A stretch of 64,000 nucleotides of DNA from Marisediminitalea lipolytica. GTDB taxonomy: Bacteria > Pseudomonadota > Gammaproteobacteria > Enterobacterales > Alteromonadaceae. This document shows, piece by piece, positions 51,271 to 59,582 of the stretch. The DNA lies in contig NZ_MJIC01000009.1 in the NCBI RefSeq assembly GCF_001758465.1, forward strand, positions 310,001-374,000, written 5' to 3'. The notes below the pieces were generated by a model, which was given only the letters and a program-made list of their open reading frames with translations, was not told the DNA's origin and did not search any database. Position numbers and translations under genes: made by a program. Each line of letters begins with the position of its first letter. Position 1 is the stretch's first letter.

Positions 51271-51286
51271 TGCACAGAATATGCCA
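51271..51286 (-). promoter_or_regulatory. Sigma-54 promoter of the amidohydrolase gene
   Basis: Minus strand: TGGCAT-ATTCT-GTGCA, correct spacing, with one deviation (G for the first T of TTGCA), 38 bases before the ATG. It is divergent from the cupin promoter. Confidence 0.55.
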
Positions 51287-51324
51287 CGGGCAGGCGCGTA
51301 GCAATAAGCCGGCACACGTGTAAT

Positions 51325-51340
51325 TGGTGTAAAACTTGCT
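51325..51340 (+). promoter_or_regulatory. Sigma-54 promoter of the cupin gene
   Basis: TGGTGT-AAAAC-TTGCT, correct spacing; the -24 box has the same TGGTGT variant as the promoter of the first operon. It ends 33 bases before the ATG, the same distance as at 2714-2748. Confidence 0.55.
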
Positions 51341-51373
51341 GCGTATAGGAATAAACCATAATGAGGAAATTTA

Positions 51374-51766
51374 ATGAAAGTCATTCAATCTGGCTCGCAG
51401 CCATCCAGTCAGGGCACTGATGAAAACTTTACTGGTGCAGTGCGCCGCGACCCTTTAGTAGTGGCGGATGAGCCTGGTCGGGTCGCTACCGGCCTGGTGA
51501 CCTTTGAGCCTGGCGCCCGAACTCACTGGCATGTGCATCCGTTAGGGCAGATTCTGGTTATAACTCAGGGCTGCGGCTGGGTGCAGGCCTGGGGCGAGGA
51601 GAAATACGAAGTACGCGCGGGTGATGTGGTGTGGATTTCGCCTCACGAAAAGCATTGGCATGGTGCGTCTGATACGACTGCTATGAGCCATATTGCGATT
51701 ACCGAAGCGTTAGACGGCAGTGCTGTTGAATGGCAGGAGCCGGTGACTGATCAGCAGTTCTCTTAA
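51374..51766 (+). CDS. Small cupin-domain protein
   Basis: A 130-residue single-domain cupin. The first metal motif reads ARTHWHVHPLGQILVI with His residues and Gln/Glu, the second HEKHWHGASDTTAMSH. Similar small cupins (quercetinase/carboxymuconolactone-associated type) bind iron, manganese or zinc and are often found beside CMD proteins. Enzymatic or chaperone roles are both possible; the sequence shows only that the metal site is intact. Confidence 0.82.
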   Translation: MKVIQSGSQPSSQGTDENFTGAVRRDPLVVADEPGRVATGLVTFEPGARTHWHVHPLGQILVITQGCGWVQAWGEEKYEVRAGDVVWISPHEKHWHGASDTTAMSHIAITEALDGSAVEWQEPVTDQQFS

Positions 51767-51778
51767 TGTCTTTATATA

Positions 51779-51803
51779 CGACAGCGGCACTGTGCTGCTG
51801 TCG
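51779..51803 (+). terminator. Hairpin after the cupin gene
   Basis: CGACAGCGGCAC and GTGCTGCTGTCG pair over eleven to twelve positions including one G-T pair, 13 bases after the stop. No T-run follows. A second inverted repeat, TAGTGTC-N9-GACACTA (51804-51826), comes right after; this may be an activator or repressor site for the next operon. Confidence 0.45.
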
Positions 51804-51906
51804 TAGTGTCTTTCATGACGACACTATTGTGTGTCGACAACACGCTAAACCCTCTCATTGCCCGTCTTAAACCCGCCAATTGCTTAGATTTTATCTATTT
51901 TTCATC

Positions 51907-51922
51907 TGGCTTGCTTATTGCT
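51907..51922 (+). promoter_or_regulatory. Sigma-54 promoter of the SDR (and possibly etfBA) unit
   Basis: TGGCTT-GCTTA-TTGCT, correct spacing, 73 bases before the SDR ATG. It differs from the promoter at 40267 only at two positions. Confidence 0.72.
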
Positions 51923-51995
51923 ATCAATGCTCTGAACAAATTTTTGAGCGGTGCTATACAGGCATCGGTCAGTTAAATGAATAAGGGGATAGTGA

Positions 51996-52760
51996 ATGTC
52001 CGGAATGTTAGACGGAAAAGTCATTGTAGTCACCGGTGCCGCGGGCGGCATTGGTAATGCGGCAGCTGAGCTGTTCGCTAAAGAAGGCGCTAAGCTGGTA
52101 CTGAGTGCGCGCTCTGAAAGTAAAATCGCTGATTTGGTTAAGTCTATCAACGATAACGGTGGCGAAGCCATTGGCGTTGCCGCCGATCTGGAAAAACCGG
52201 CCGAGCTTAAAGCTCTGGTAGCAAAAGCCGTTGAAACTTATGGTCGTCTGGACGGTGCATTCAACAACGCCGGTGTCACCGGTGGTCAGGTAGGTCAGGG
52301 CGGTAAACGTACCGCAGAATGGGAAGAAGACGCCTTTGAACAAATTCTGCGGGTAAACGTACTGGGCACCTGGCATCTGATGCGTGCGCAAATCGAGCAG
52401 ATGGAAAAACAAGGCGGCGGTGCTATTGTGAATACCACGTCGCTGGCGGCGTTAACCGGTTTTCCGACTACCGCAGGTTATGCAGCCAGTAAACATGCGT
52501 TAACCGGCCTGACAAAAACCGCAGCGCTGGAATATGCGCCGAAAATTCGAATCAACGCACTGTGCCCGGGTTATGTGGATACCGCGATGATTGAAGACTC
52601 CATGGCCCGTCGTGGCGACTTGATTTTATCGAAAATACCTTTTGAACGTCTGGCGACGCCGCTGGAAATGGCTGAAATGGCCTGCTGGCTGCTATCAGAC
52701 CGTGCGACTTATGCAACCGGTGCTAACTTTATTGTTGATGGCGGTTATATGGCTGGCTAA
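51996..52760 (+). CDS. Short-chain dehydrogenase/reductase (SDR)
   Basis: A 254-residue classical SDR: VVTGAAGGIGNAA, NNAGVT, NTTSLAALTG and YAASK, with C-terminal FIVDGGYMAG. SARSESK after the second strand fits NADP. It is the fourth SDR of the island and has its own sigma-54 promoter. It may oxidise a hydroxyacyl-CoA or a ring alcohol. Confidence 0.84.
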   Translation: MSGMLDGKVIVVTGAAGGIGNAAAELFAKEGAKLVLSARSESKIADLVKSINDNGGEAIGVAADLEKPAELKALVAKAVETYGRLDGAFNNAGVTGGQVGQGGKRTAEWEEDAFEQILRVNVLGTWHLMRAQIEQMEKQGGGAIVNTTSLAALTGFPTTAGYAASKHALTGLTKTAALEYAPKIRINALCPGYVDTAMIEDSMARRGDLILSKIPFERLATPLEMAEMACWLLSDRATYATGANFIVDGGYMAG

Positions 52761-52796
52761 GTGGTCAGCGGACAGCACAATTTGATTGCACTGTTT

Positions 52797-52824
52797 TTGC
52801 TAATCTGTTAATTGTGTGTAAAAT
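52797..52824 (+). promoter_or_regulatory. Possible sigma-70 promoter of etfBA
   Basis: TTGCTA, 16 bases, TAAAAT. It would allow electron-transfer flavoprotein synthesis independent of the sigma-54 activator. The match is moderate and the region is AT-rich, so chance is possible. Confidence 0.35.
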
Positions 52825-52882
52825 GTCAATATGTGGGATTTGTTAATTTTGCCTGATCCCCGGTTTGAATGATGGAGAATGT

Positions 52883-53632
52883 ATGAAGGTCTTAGTAACG
52901 GTAAAACGTGTGGTGGACTACAACGTAAAAGTCAGAGCCAAGTCTGACGGCACCGGGCCAGAGCTCGGTAACGTAAAAATGTCGATTAACCCATTTTGCG
53001 AAATTGCTGTAGAAGAAGCAGTACGTCTGAAAGAAGCGGGTGTTGCCACTGAAGTCGTTATCGTATCAGTAGGTGATAAGAGTTGTCAGGAACAAATCCG
53101 CAGCGCGCTGGCGTTAGGTGCCGACCGTGGTATTCATGTGGAAGCTGAAGGTAGCCTGCAACCGCTGGCCATTGCTAAATTGCTTGAAGCCGTCGTCGAC
53201 CGCGAAGAACCCGAACTGATCATCATGGGTAAGCAATCCATCGACGGTGACAACAACCAGACCGGCCAGATGCTGGCTGCATTAACCGGCCGTCCGCAGG
53301 GCACTTTCGCCTCTAAACTCGACATCGCTGACGGTAAAGCTCAGGTCATCCGCGAAATCGACGGTGGTCTGCAAACCGTATCACTGGCTCTGCCAGCAAT
53401 TGTCACGACAGACCTGCGTCTTAACGAGCCGCGTTATGCATCTTTACCTAATATCATGAAAGCCAAGCGCAAGCCGCTGGATACTCTCACTGCCAGTGAG
53501 CTGGGTGTCGACACGGTATCTAAGGTTACACTGGTGAGCGCAGAGCCACCAGCGACCCGTCAGGCGGGTATCAAGGTAGCAAGCGTAAGTGAGCTGGTGG
53601 AAAAACTGAAAAACGAAGCGAAGGTTATCTGA
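52883..53632 (+). CDS. etfB: Electron transfer flavoprotein, beta subunit
   Basis: A 249-residue protein, the usual EtfB length, starting [18 protein letters not shown] and containing [18 protein letters not shown] and the FAD/AMP loop [17 protein letters not shown]. With EtfA it accepts electrons from acyl-CoA dehydrogenases and passes them to the respiratory chain. ATG 52883 follows GGAGA; an upstream ATG adds six residues only. Its presence in the island supports the use of the three acyl-CoA dehydrogenases at high flux. Confidence 0.95.
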   Translation: MKVLVTVKRVVDYNVKVRAKSDGTGPELGNVKMSINPFCEIAVEEAVRLKEAGVATEVVIVSVGDKSCQEQIRSALALGADRGIHVEAEGSLQPLAIAKLLEAVVDREEPELIIMGKQSIDGDNNQTGQMLAALTGRPQGTFASKLDIADGKAQVIREIDGGLQTVSLALPAIVTTDLRLNEPRYASLPNIMKAKRKPLDTLTASELGVDTVSKVTLVSAEPPATRQAGIKVASVSELVEKLKNEAKVI

Positions 53633-54561
53633 TGAGTATTTTAATTGTAGCTGAACACGATAATGCCTCATTGAAGGCGGCCACTCTTAACACCGTGACT
53701 GCGGCCAGTGAAATTGGCGGTGATATTCATATTCTGGTTGCTGGCAGTGATTGTCAGGCTGCCGCTGATGCCGCGGCCAGCGTTGCCGGTGTCAGCAAGG
53801 TACTGGTAGCGGATAACGCTGCTTATGGCCATCAGCTGGCTGAAAACCTGGCACCACTGGTTGCAGAAGTTGCCGGTGACTACAGCCATGTGCTGGCACC
53901 TGCGACAACCTCAGGTAAAAACCTGATGCCTCGTGTTGCTGCGTTACTTGATGTAGACCAGGTGTCTGACATCATTGCCGTGGTGTCTGCCGATACCTTC
54001 AAGCGCCCTATTTACGCCGGTAACGTTATCGCCACGGTGAAAAACGAAGAAGCCATTAAAGTCATTACTGTGCGTGGCGCAGCCTTTGACGCAAGTGCTG
54101 CAGAAGGCGGCAGCGCGGAACAAACTAATGTGGGTGCCGCTCACGATGCCGGTATTTCTTCGTTTGTTGGTGAGGAAGTGGCTAAGTCTGACCGCCCTGA
54201 ACTAACCGCGGCCAAAGTGGTGGTATCTGGTGGTCGTGGTATGCAAAACGGCGACAACTTTGCCCTGCTTGAAGCCATTGCCGATAAGGTTGGCGGTGCG
54301 GTGGGTGCATCGCGTGCCGCGGTTGATGCTGGCTTTGTACCTAACGATATGCAGGTGGGTCAAACGGGTAAAATCGTTGCGCCTGAGCTGTATGTTGCCG
54401 TAGGTATCTCTGGTGCGATCCAGCACCTGGCCGGTATGAAAGACTCCAAAGTTATCGTGGCAATTAATAAAGACGAAGACGCGCCTATCTTCCAGGTGGC
54501 GGATTATGGTCTGGTTGCAGACTTGTTTGAAGCGTTGCCGGAGCTTTCTGAGCAGCTCTGA
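53632..54561 (+). CDS. etfA: Electron transfer flavoprotein, alpha subunit
   Basis: A 309-residue EtfA. The N-terminal half has [18 protein letters not shown] and [15 protein letters not shown]; the C-terminal FAD domain has [35 protein letters not shown] and [10 protein letters not shown]. It forms the FAD-binding partner of EtfB. The start overlaps the etfB stop by one base. Confidence 0.95.
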   Translation: MSILIVAEHDNASLKAATLNTVTAASEIGGDIHILVAGSDCQAAADAAASVAGVSKVLVADNAAYGHQLAENLAPLVAEVAGDYSHVLAPATTSGKNLMPRVAALLDVDQVSDIIAVVSADTFKRPIYAGNVIATVKNEEAIKVITVRGAAFDASAAEGGSAEQTNVGAAHDAGISSFVGEEVAKSDRPELTAAKVVVSGGRGMQNGDNFALLEAIADKVGGAVGASRAAVDAGFVPNDMQVGQTGKIVAPELYVAVGISGAIQHLAGMKDSKVIVAINKDEDAPIFQVADYGLVADLFEALPELSEQL

Positions 54562-54630
54562 CCAAGCAATATTGCTGGTGTGCAGGTATGCCACCAGCGT
54601 GCAATACCTGAGAGTATTAAGCCTGTGCAG

Positions 54631-54656
54631 CACCCGCCGGACGCGGGTGTTTTCTT
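54631..54656 (+). terminator. Intrinsic terminator after etfBA
   Basis: CACCCGC, loop CGGAC, GCGGGTG followed by TTTTCTT. It closes the catabolic island on the right. Confidence 0.78.
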
Positions 54657-54694
54657 AGCACGACAAAAATTCTAATAAGTAAGAGACGAGCATT

Positions 54695-57508
54695 ATGAAG
54701 CTTCACATCGCCTCAAAGACGACGCTGCTGGCGTCTTTATTCTCTTGTGCTATCGGTTTGTCTGCCGGTTCCATGGCCCAGCAAATAGATAACCCTGATG
54801 CCAAGCCAATCCAGAACAGCGACCGGGTGCAGGGGCAAATCAAAATTAACCTCAAATCCGGGGATCAAACTATTCGTCCACGGGCGCGCCCGGCACCTTC
54901 GCGCTATGTAGGGCGGGTGCAGGTTTTACCGTATCATCCTGATCCGACTGCACGGATTTTCTTTACCACCGATGGTACTGAGCCAACGGTAGAAAGCACG
55001 GAGTACATTCCTCGTATTCGTGGCTCGTTGAAGTTTTATGGTCCGCTCACCTTTACCGAGCCGACTACCTTAAAAATGATCGCGGCTCGCGATGGTGAAA
55101 AGCCCAGTGGCGTGGTGAGCTTTGATTATATGGTAACGGCAGATACGCCAAACAGTATGTATCAAAGTGGCCGCTATAAGTCGTTACCAAAGGCGTTTAC
55201 ACTAAAATCAGCAACGCCTGAAGCTACCATTTATTACACACTGGATGGCAGTGAGCCGGATCGCGACAGTAAGCGTTACAGCGGGCCGATTGATTTGAGC
55301 CGACAAGGCAAACAGGCCACGGTCAAAGCCATCTCAGTAAAAGCCGGTTTACCGGACAGCCCGGTGGCAACCTTTAAGCTTGAGCAGGATAAATCACTTA
55401 GGGTACTTACCGATGAAGCAAGTATTCCGGCGGTTATTGCAGAGCTGAGCGATTATGAGAAAACCCAGCTATTAACCGGTACCTCAACCGAATTAGGCGC
55501 AGCATCGGCAACCGTGGCAATACCACGTTTACGTATCACCTCGCTAGAACTGGCTGATGGCCCTGCGGGTATTCGTCTGGGTGGACGTTATGCAACGGCA
55601 TTCCCTAACCCTATGCTGTTAGCGTCGAGCTGGGATACAGAGTTACTGCAAGAAGTTGGGCATGCTATCGGTAAGGAAACGGCATACTACGGTGCCGATA
55701 TTATCCTTGGCCCGGGTATGAATATTCATCGTGATCCGGTTGCTGGCCGTGTATTTGAGTATTACTCAGAGGATCCGCTGATTACCGGTGAACTGGCGGC
55801 AGCCTGGATCAACGGTACTCAGGAAGCTGGCACCGGGGCTACTATTAAGCACTATGCGGTAAACCAGTATGAGAACAACCGTCGTACTGTGAATGTGCTG
55901 GTAAGCGAACGAGCGCTGCGCGAAATTTATCTGCGCGGTTTTGAAATCGCTGTGGGTAAAGGCAATCCCTGGGGCGCTATGGCGGCCTATAACCTAGTGA
56001 ACGATGTTCACTCGTCAGAGCACGATTACCTGCTAAACCAGATGTTGCGTGATGAGTTTGGTTTTGATGGTTTTGTAATGCCTGACTGGGGTGCTTACCA
56101 CAATGCGATTTCTTCATACAGCAATGGTCTGGATTTAAACACGCCGGGAGGAAACCTGCTGGGTGGCTTATTGGGTGGTCCTGATCTGCACGTTAACGAG
56201 ATTGCCTCGGGCAAAATCAGTGAAGCTGATATTAACGCGGCCCTGACTAATGTACTGAAAACCGTTTTGAAGTCGCGCTCATTTAAGGAGCAGATTTACG
56301 ATAAGAGCCAGTTTAAGGCGCTGCACGATCTGAGTGATGAGCTGAAAGTAGCGGGCAATGAGCTTTCTAAGAAGGCGGCGGCCGAAGGCATGATCCTGCT
56401 GAAAAATGCTAAGGGTACATTACCGCTGGCGCAAGGCCTGGTTGGTGCTGTGGTAGGCAGTTACGCCCGTGATGAGTTTGTCGGTGGTGACCCAATCTGG
56501 GGTGCCCCGCAAAAAGGTATTATCTTCCAGGGCGGCGGAAGTGCCCGGGTAACGGTAAATATTGACGATGTGGTGTCGCTCATCCAGGGCCTTAAAAATG
56601 GCGGCTTCGCAGTAAAACATGACGATGCCTGGCAGGAAGGAATGAGTCTGACACAGGCCAAAGCCGCAGCCAAAGATACCGATGTGGGTATTGTATTGAT
56701 TGGTCGCCCGGGGCAGGAAAATACCGACAATACGTCGATTGACCTGACCGATGATGAAATCACCATGATCCGTAATATGTCCAAGGCGTATCACAGCGTG
56801 GGTAAAAAGCTGATTGTGTTGCTGAACATCGCTCACCCGGTAGTCACTTCGGTGTGGGAAGACTCTGCAGACGCTATTCTGTATATCGGTATGCCGGGTA
56901 ACTATGGCTCTAATATCGTTGCAGACGTGCTGCGTGGTGAAGTGAACCCGTCGGGTAAAACTACCGACAGCTGGCCTCGACTGGCGACCGATTCGCCGGT
57001 ACACGGCCAGGCGCCCACTACCCACCACGTACAGATTGAATACAACGACGATATATTTGTGGGTTATCGCCACTTCGATCGTCATCCACAGGATGTTGCC
57101 TATCCATTCGGTTTTGGTTTGTCTTACACCACCTATGCTTACAGCGATATTGCCTTATCGAAAGGCAGCCTGAAAGGAGATAACGATAGCCTGACAGTGA
57201 GTGTGAAAGTGACCAATACCGGTAAGGTGGCTGGCCGGGAAATTGTGCAGCTGTATGTGGCGTCTCAAACACCTCGTGACGACCGTCCGCCAAAAGAGCT
57301 GAAAGGCTTTACCAAAACAGCGCTGTTGGCACCGGGTGCATCTGAAGTGGTGACACTGACACTGAGCCGCAGTGACTTTGCTTACTTTGACGAGACTATT
57401 CATGATTGGAATGTTTTAGCCGGGCAATACAACATTGTGGTTGGCGGAACATCGGCTGACGATGTGCTGGCAAAACAGGGCGTATCAGCAAAAGTGAACG
57501 TGCGTTAA
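54695..57508 (+). CDS. Secreted GH3 glycosidase with two N-terminal chitobiase-type C domains
   Basis: A 937-residue exported protein: signal peptide with likely cleavage after GSMA, two CHB_HEX_C_1-like modules (about 85-145, RIFFTTDGTEPTVES, and 165-225, ATIYYTLDGSEPDRDS), the GH3 N-domain (nucleophile Asp in GFVMPDWGAYH), the GH3 C-domain with GRPGQENTDN, and a fibronectin-III-like end (VTNTGKVAGREIVQLYV). The KHFPGHG block of NagZ hexosaminidases is absent; the sequence around IKHYAVNQYENNR is of beta-glucosidase type. It has its own terminator. It may feed sugars to the nearby nag genes, but the substrate is open. Confidence 0.87.
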   Translation: MKLHIASKTTLLASLFSCAIGLSAGSMAQQIDNPDAKPIQNSDRVQGQIKINLKSGDQTIRPRARPAPSRYVGRVQVLPYHPDPTARIFFTTDGTEPTVESTEYIPRIRGSLKFYGPLTFTEPTTLKMIAARDGEKPSGVVSFDYMVTADTPNSMYQSGRYKSLPKAFTLKSATPEATIYYTLDGSEPDRDSKRYSGPIDLSRQGKQATVKAISVKAGLPDSPVATFKLEQDKSLRVLTDEASIPAVIAELSDYEKTQLLTGTSTELGAASATVAIPRLRITSLELADGPAGIRLGGRYATAFPNPMLLASSWDTELLQEVGHAIGKETAYYGADIILGPGMNIHRDPVAGRVFEYYSEDPLITGELAAAWINGTQEAGTGATIKHYAVNQYENNRRTVNVLVSERALREIYLRGFEIAVGKGNPWGAMAAYNLVNDVHSSEHDYLLNQMLRDEFGFDGFVMPDWGAYHNAISSYSNGLDLNTPGGNLLGGLLGGPDLHVNEIASGKISEADINAALTNVLKTVLKSRSFKEQIYDKSQFKALHDLSDELKVAGNELSKKAAAEGMILLKNAKGTLPLAQGLVGAVVGSYARDEFVGGDPIWGAPQKGIIFQGGGSARVTVNIDDVVSLIQGLKNGGFAVKHDDAWQEGMSLTQAKAAAKDTDVGIVLIGRPGQENTDNTSIDLTDDEITMIRNMSKAYHSVGKKLIVLLNIAHPVVTSVWEDSADAILYIGMPGNYGSNIVADVLRGEVNPSGKTTDSWPRLATDSPVHGQAPTTHHVQIEYNDDIFVGYRHFDRHPQDVAYPFGFGLSYTTYAYSDIALSKGSLKGDNDSLTVSVKVTNTGKVAGREIVQLYVASQTPRDDRPPKELKGFTKTALLAPGASEVVTLTLSRSDFAYFDETIHDWNVLAGQYNIVVGGTSADDVLAKQGVSAKVNVR

Positions 57509-57530
57509 GCGCCTTTTACTTAAAGTCGAT

Positions 57531-57562
57531 AAAAGCCACTCTCGAAATAGAGTGGCTTTTTT
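57531..57562 (+). terminator. Intrinsic terminator of the GH3 gene
   Basis: A perfect 12-bp stem AAAAGCCACTCT / AGAGTGGCTTTT with a 6-nt loop and a T-run. Confidence 0.9.
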
Positions 57563-57756
57563 GTTGGAGTAGGAGAGTAATTACGTCTGATACTAAGTGT
57601 GAAAGTATCTTTCTGAGCAATACGATTTCATACTCACCGCTTCGGCCGCTTTGATCGAGAACCGGACATGAAAGTCAGATTTGATTCTCCTACTAAAGAG
57701 AATTAATCCCTATTCAACAAGAAAAGCGCAGCATTCTCTCGCTCATAGACGACAAC

Positions 57757-58116
57757 TTAACTTTCTTTGTGTGCCGGTTCCTATGGCGCCCGCGGTGACA
57801 ACGACCTGATTGCCATGGTTAACGCATTCAAAGACCGTATTTACTTCGTGCATCTGCGTAACGTGACCCGCGAGGAAGACGGCTCTTTCTACGAAGCTGC
57901 ACACCTCGACGGCGATAACGACATGGTGGGTCTGGTACAGGCTCTGCTGAACTGTGAATCGTCCATCGGTTGTCAGATCCCGATGCGTCCTGATCACGGC
58001 CACACCCTGACCGACGAGCAGGACAAAAAAGACCTCAAGCCAGGCTATTCCGCCTGAAAGGTCTTGCAGAATTACGTGGCCTGATTAGAGCGGTATCTTA
58101 TATGTCAGCCCGATAA
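57757..58116 (+). pseudogene. uxuA: 3' remnant of uxuA (mannonate dehydratase)
   Basis: A block of about 95 codons translates to CAGSYGARGDNDL, FVHLRNVTREEDGSFYEAAH, IPMRPDHGHTL and KPGYSA, the C-terminal part of UxuA, which dehydrates D-mannonate in glucuronate catabolism. The first 280-300 residues are missing and a stop codon stands upstream in frame. After GYSA a frameshift or small deletion places the expected continuation (LKGLAELRGLIRA) in another frame, ending at TAA 58116. It is therefore a decayed gene. No other uronate genes remain in the window. Confidence 0.82.
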
Positions 58117-58167
58117 GGGCTGATGGGTGATGAGCTGCTGCGCTCAAGATTACTGCGTTAAAAACAA

Positions 58168-58192
58168 AAACGGCACCTGCAAGGTGCCGTTT
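58168..58192 (-). terminator. Terminator at the end of the nag operon
   Basis: AAACGGCACCT, loop GCA, AGGTGCCGTTT; read leftwards it runs into TTTTGTTTTT. It ends the leftward nag operon and could also stop transcripts from the uxuA remnant. Confidence 0.82.
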
Positions 58193-58215
58193 CTATTTGG
58201 TCAGCTAAATAACTA

Positions 58216-59538
58216 TCACCACTTCGTCAGGCGGCAGCCTTTCACGGCGTAGAACAGAATGAAGCCGTAGCAGGGAATAGTCATCCAGTAGGCATTCAGC
58301 ACGCCGGCGCTGTCGGCAATAGCACCAAAAAACATAGGCAGAATCGCACCACCGGCAATACCCATGATCAGCAGGGCAGAGCCTCGGGCGGTGAAGTGGC
58401 CCAGACCTTCCAGTGCCAGCGGCCATACTGCAGGCCACACAATAGCGTTGGCCAGGCCCATCAGCGCAATCAGTGTAATCGGGTCGGGCAGTGTACCAAT
58501 GCCTGTCCAGCCCCACAGAATTGCAGAAAGAGTATCGCTTTCAGGATTAGTGAACGGGATAAGTGCCGCCAGAATAATCCCCAGCGCTGCAGACAGTGTC
58601 AGCAACTGGTGCTGGGTAAGCACACGGGGAATAAGCAACAGACCCAGCGTATAGCCAATTACCATAAAGAACATGGTGTAAGACGTCAGGCCAATATGAC
58701 CGTCTACGTTCAGCGCTGCACCGGCCAGACCAATGGTATCACCGGCAATTACCTCAACGCCCACGTAACAGAACAGGGCAACCACACCCAGAACCAGCTG
58801 CGGGAACTGCAGAATGGAACCTTCCGCAGCACCGGTAGCATCAAGCTTGTCATCTTCCTGATGTAAATCCAGTTCCGGCAGACCAGAGAAGCGCAGCGCT
58901 ACAGCCAGGATCAGCAGGGCAATGCCCATACCGATATATGGCGTTACCAGACTGTCGGCCAGCTGTTGAATCTGCACCTGCTTTTCAGCAGCAGGCAGGG
59001 CTTCAATGCTTTGCGCGGACACATCTGCAAAGTTACCCAGCACAAGGGCGGTAAACACGATAGGAGCCAGCCAGCCTGCACCTTTATTTAACAGACCCAT
59101 AATGGAAATGCGGGCCGCAGCGGTTTCCGCCGGACCAATTTTTACCAGATAGGGGTTAGATGCGGTTTGAAGAATAGTCAGTCCTGAACCCACAATAAAC
59201 TGTGCCGTAATGAACAGCAGGAAAGTCTGTGCCTCGGCGGCTGGTACAAACAGGAAGCAGCCAACAGCAATAAGCACCAGGCCCAGCGACATGGCATTTT
59301 TATAACCAGTCTTGTTGAGTACGAAAGACATAGGCAGCGCCATTACCACGTAGGCAATGTAGAAACTGAAAGAAATCAGCAGTGCTTCAGTGCCGGTAAG
59401 CTGACAGACAATCTGCAGAAATGGGATAAGTGCGCCGTTCAGCCAGGTTATAAAACCAAACACAAAAAACAGCGTACCGATGATCGCCATCGGCAACAGT
59501 GTGGAACCCTTTGGAGTCGCTTGCTCAGTTGTTGTCAT
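58216..59538 (-). CDS. nagP: N-acetylglucosamine transporter NagP
   Basis: A 440-residue MFS sugar carrier of the FucP/glucose-galactose type, with GTLFFVFGFITWLNGALIP, LQTASNPYLVKIGP and LANAIVWPAVWPLALEGLG. NagP imports N-acetylglucosamine in Alteromonadales, which use it with NagK in place of a PTS. ATG 59538 follows AAAGGAAAA; the longer frame from 59610 runs into the nagA end region. It is last in the operon, 44 bases after nagA. Confidence 0.88.
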   Translation of the reverse strand: MTTTEQATPKGSTLLPMAIIGTLFFVFGFITWLNGALIPFLQIVCQLTGTEALLISFSFYIAYVVMALPMSFVLNKTGYKNAMSLGLVLIAVGCFLFVPAAEAQTFLLFITAQFIVGSGLTILQTASNPYLVKIGPAETAAARISIMGLLNKGAGWLAPIVFTALVLGNFADVSAQSIEALPAAEKQVQIQQLADSLVTPYIGMGIALLILAVALRFSGLPELDLHQEDDKLDATGAAEGSILQFPQLVLGVVALFCYVGVEVIAGDTIGLAGAALNVDGHIGLTSYTMFFMVIGYTLGLLLIPRVLTQHQLLTLSAALGIILAALIPFTNPESDTLSAILWGWTGIGTLPDPITLIALMGLANAIVWPAVWPLALEGLGHFTARGSALLIMGIAGGAILPMFFGAIADSAGVLNAYWMTIPCYGFILFYAVKGCRLTKW

Positions 59539-59582
59539 TATTTTTCCTTTGAACGTATTACCAGGGCGACGCCCGGGAAGTG

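Noticed and set aside
56420..57085. Long minus-strand open frame of 221 codons inside the GH3 gene
   Set aside because: It is antisense to a protein with a full set of family motifs and has a His/Arg-rich product without recognisable domains. The same holds for long antisense frames at 24162-24782, 21234-21764 and 1315-1806.
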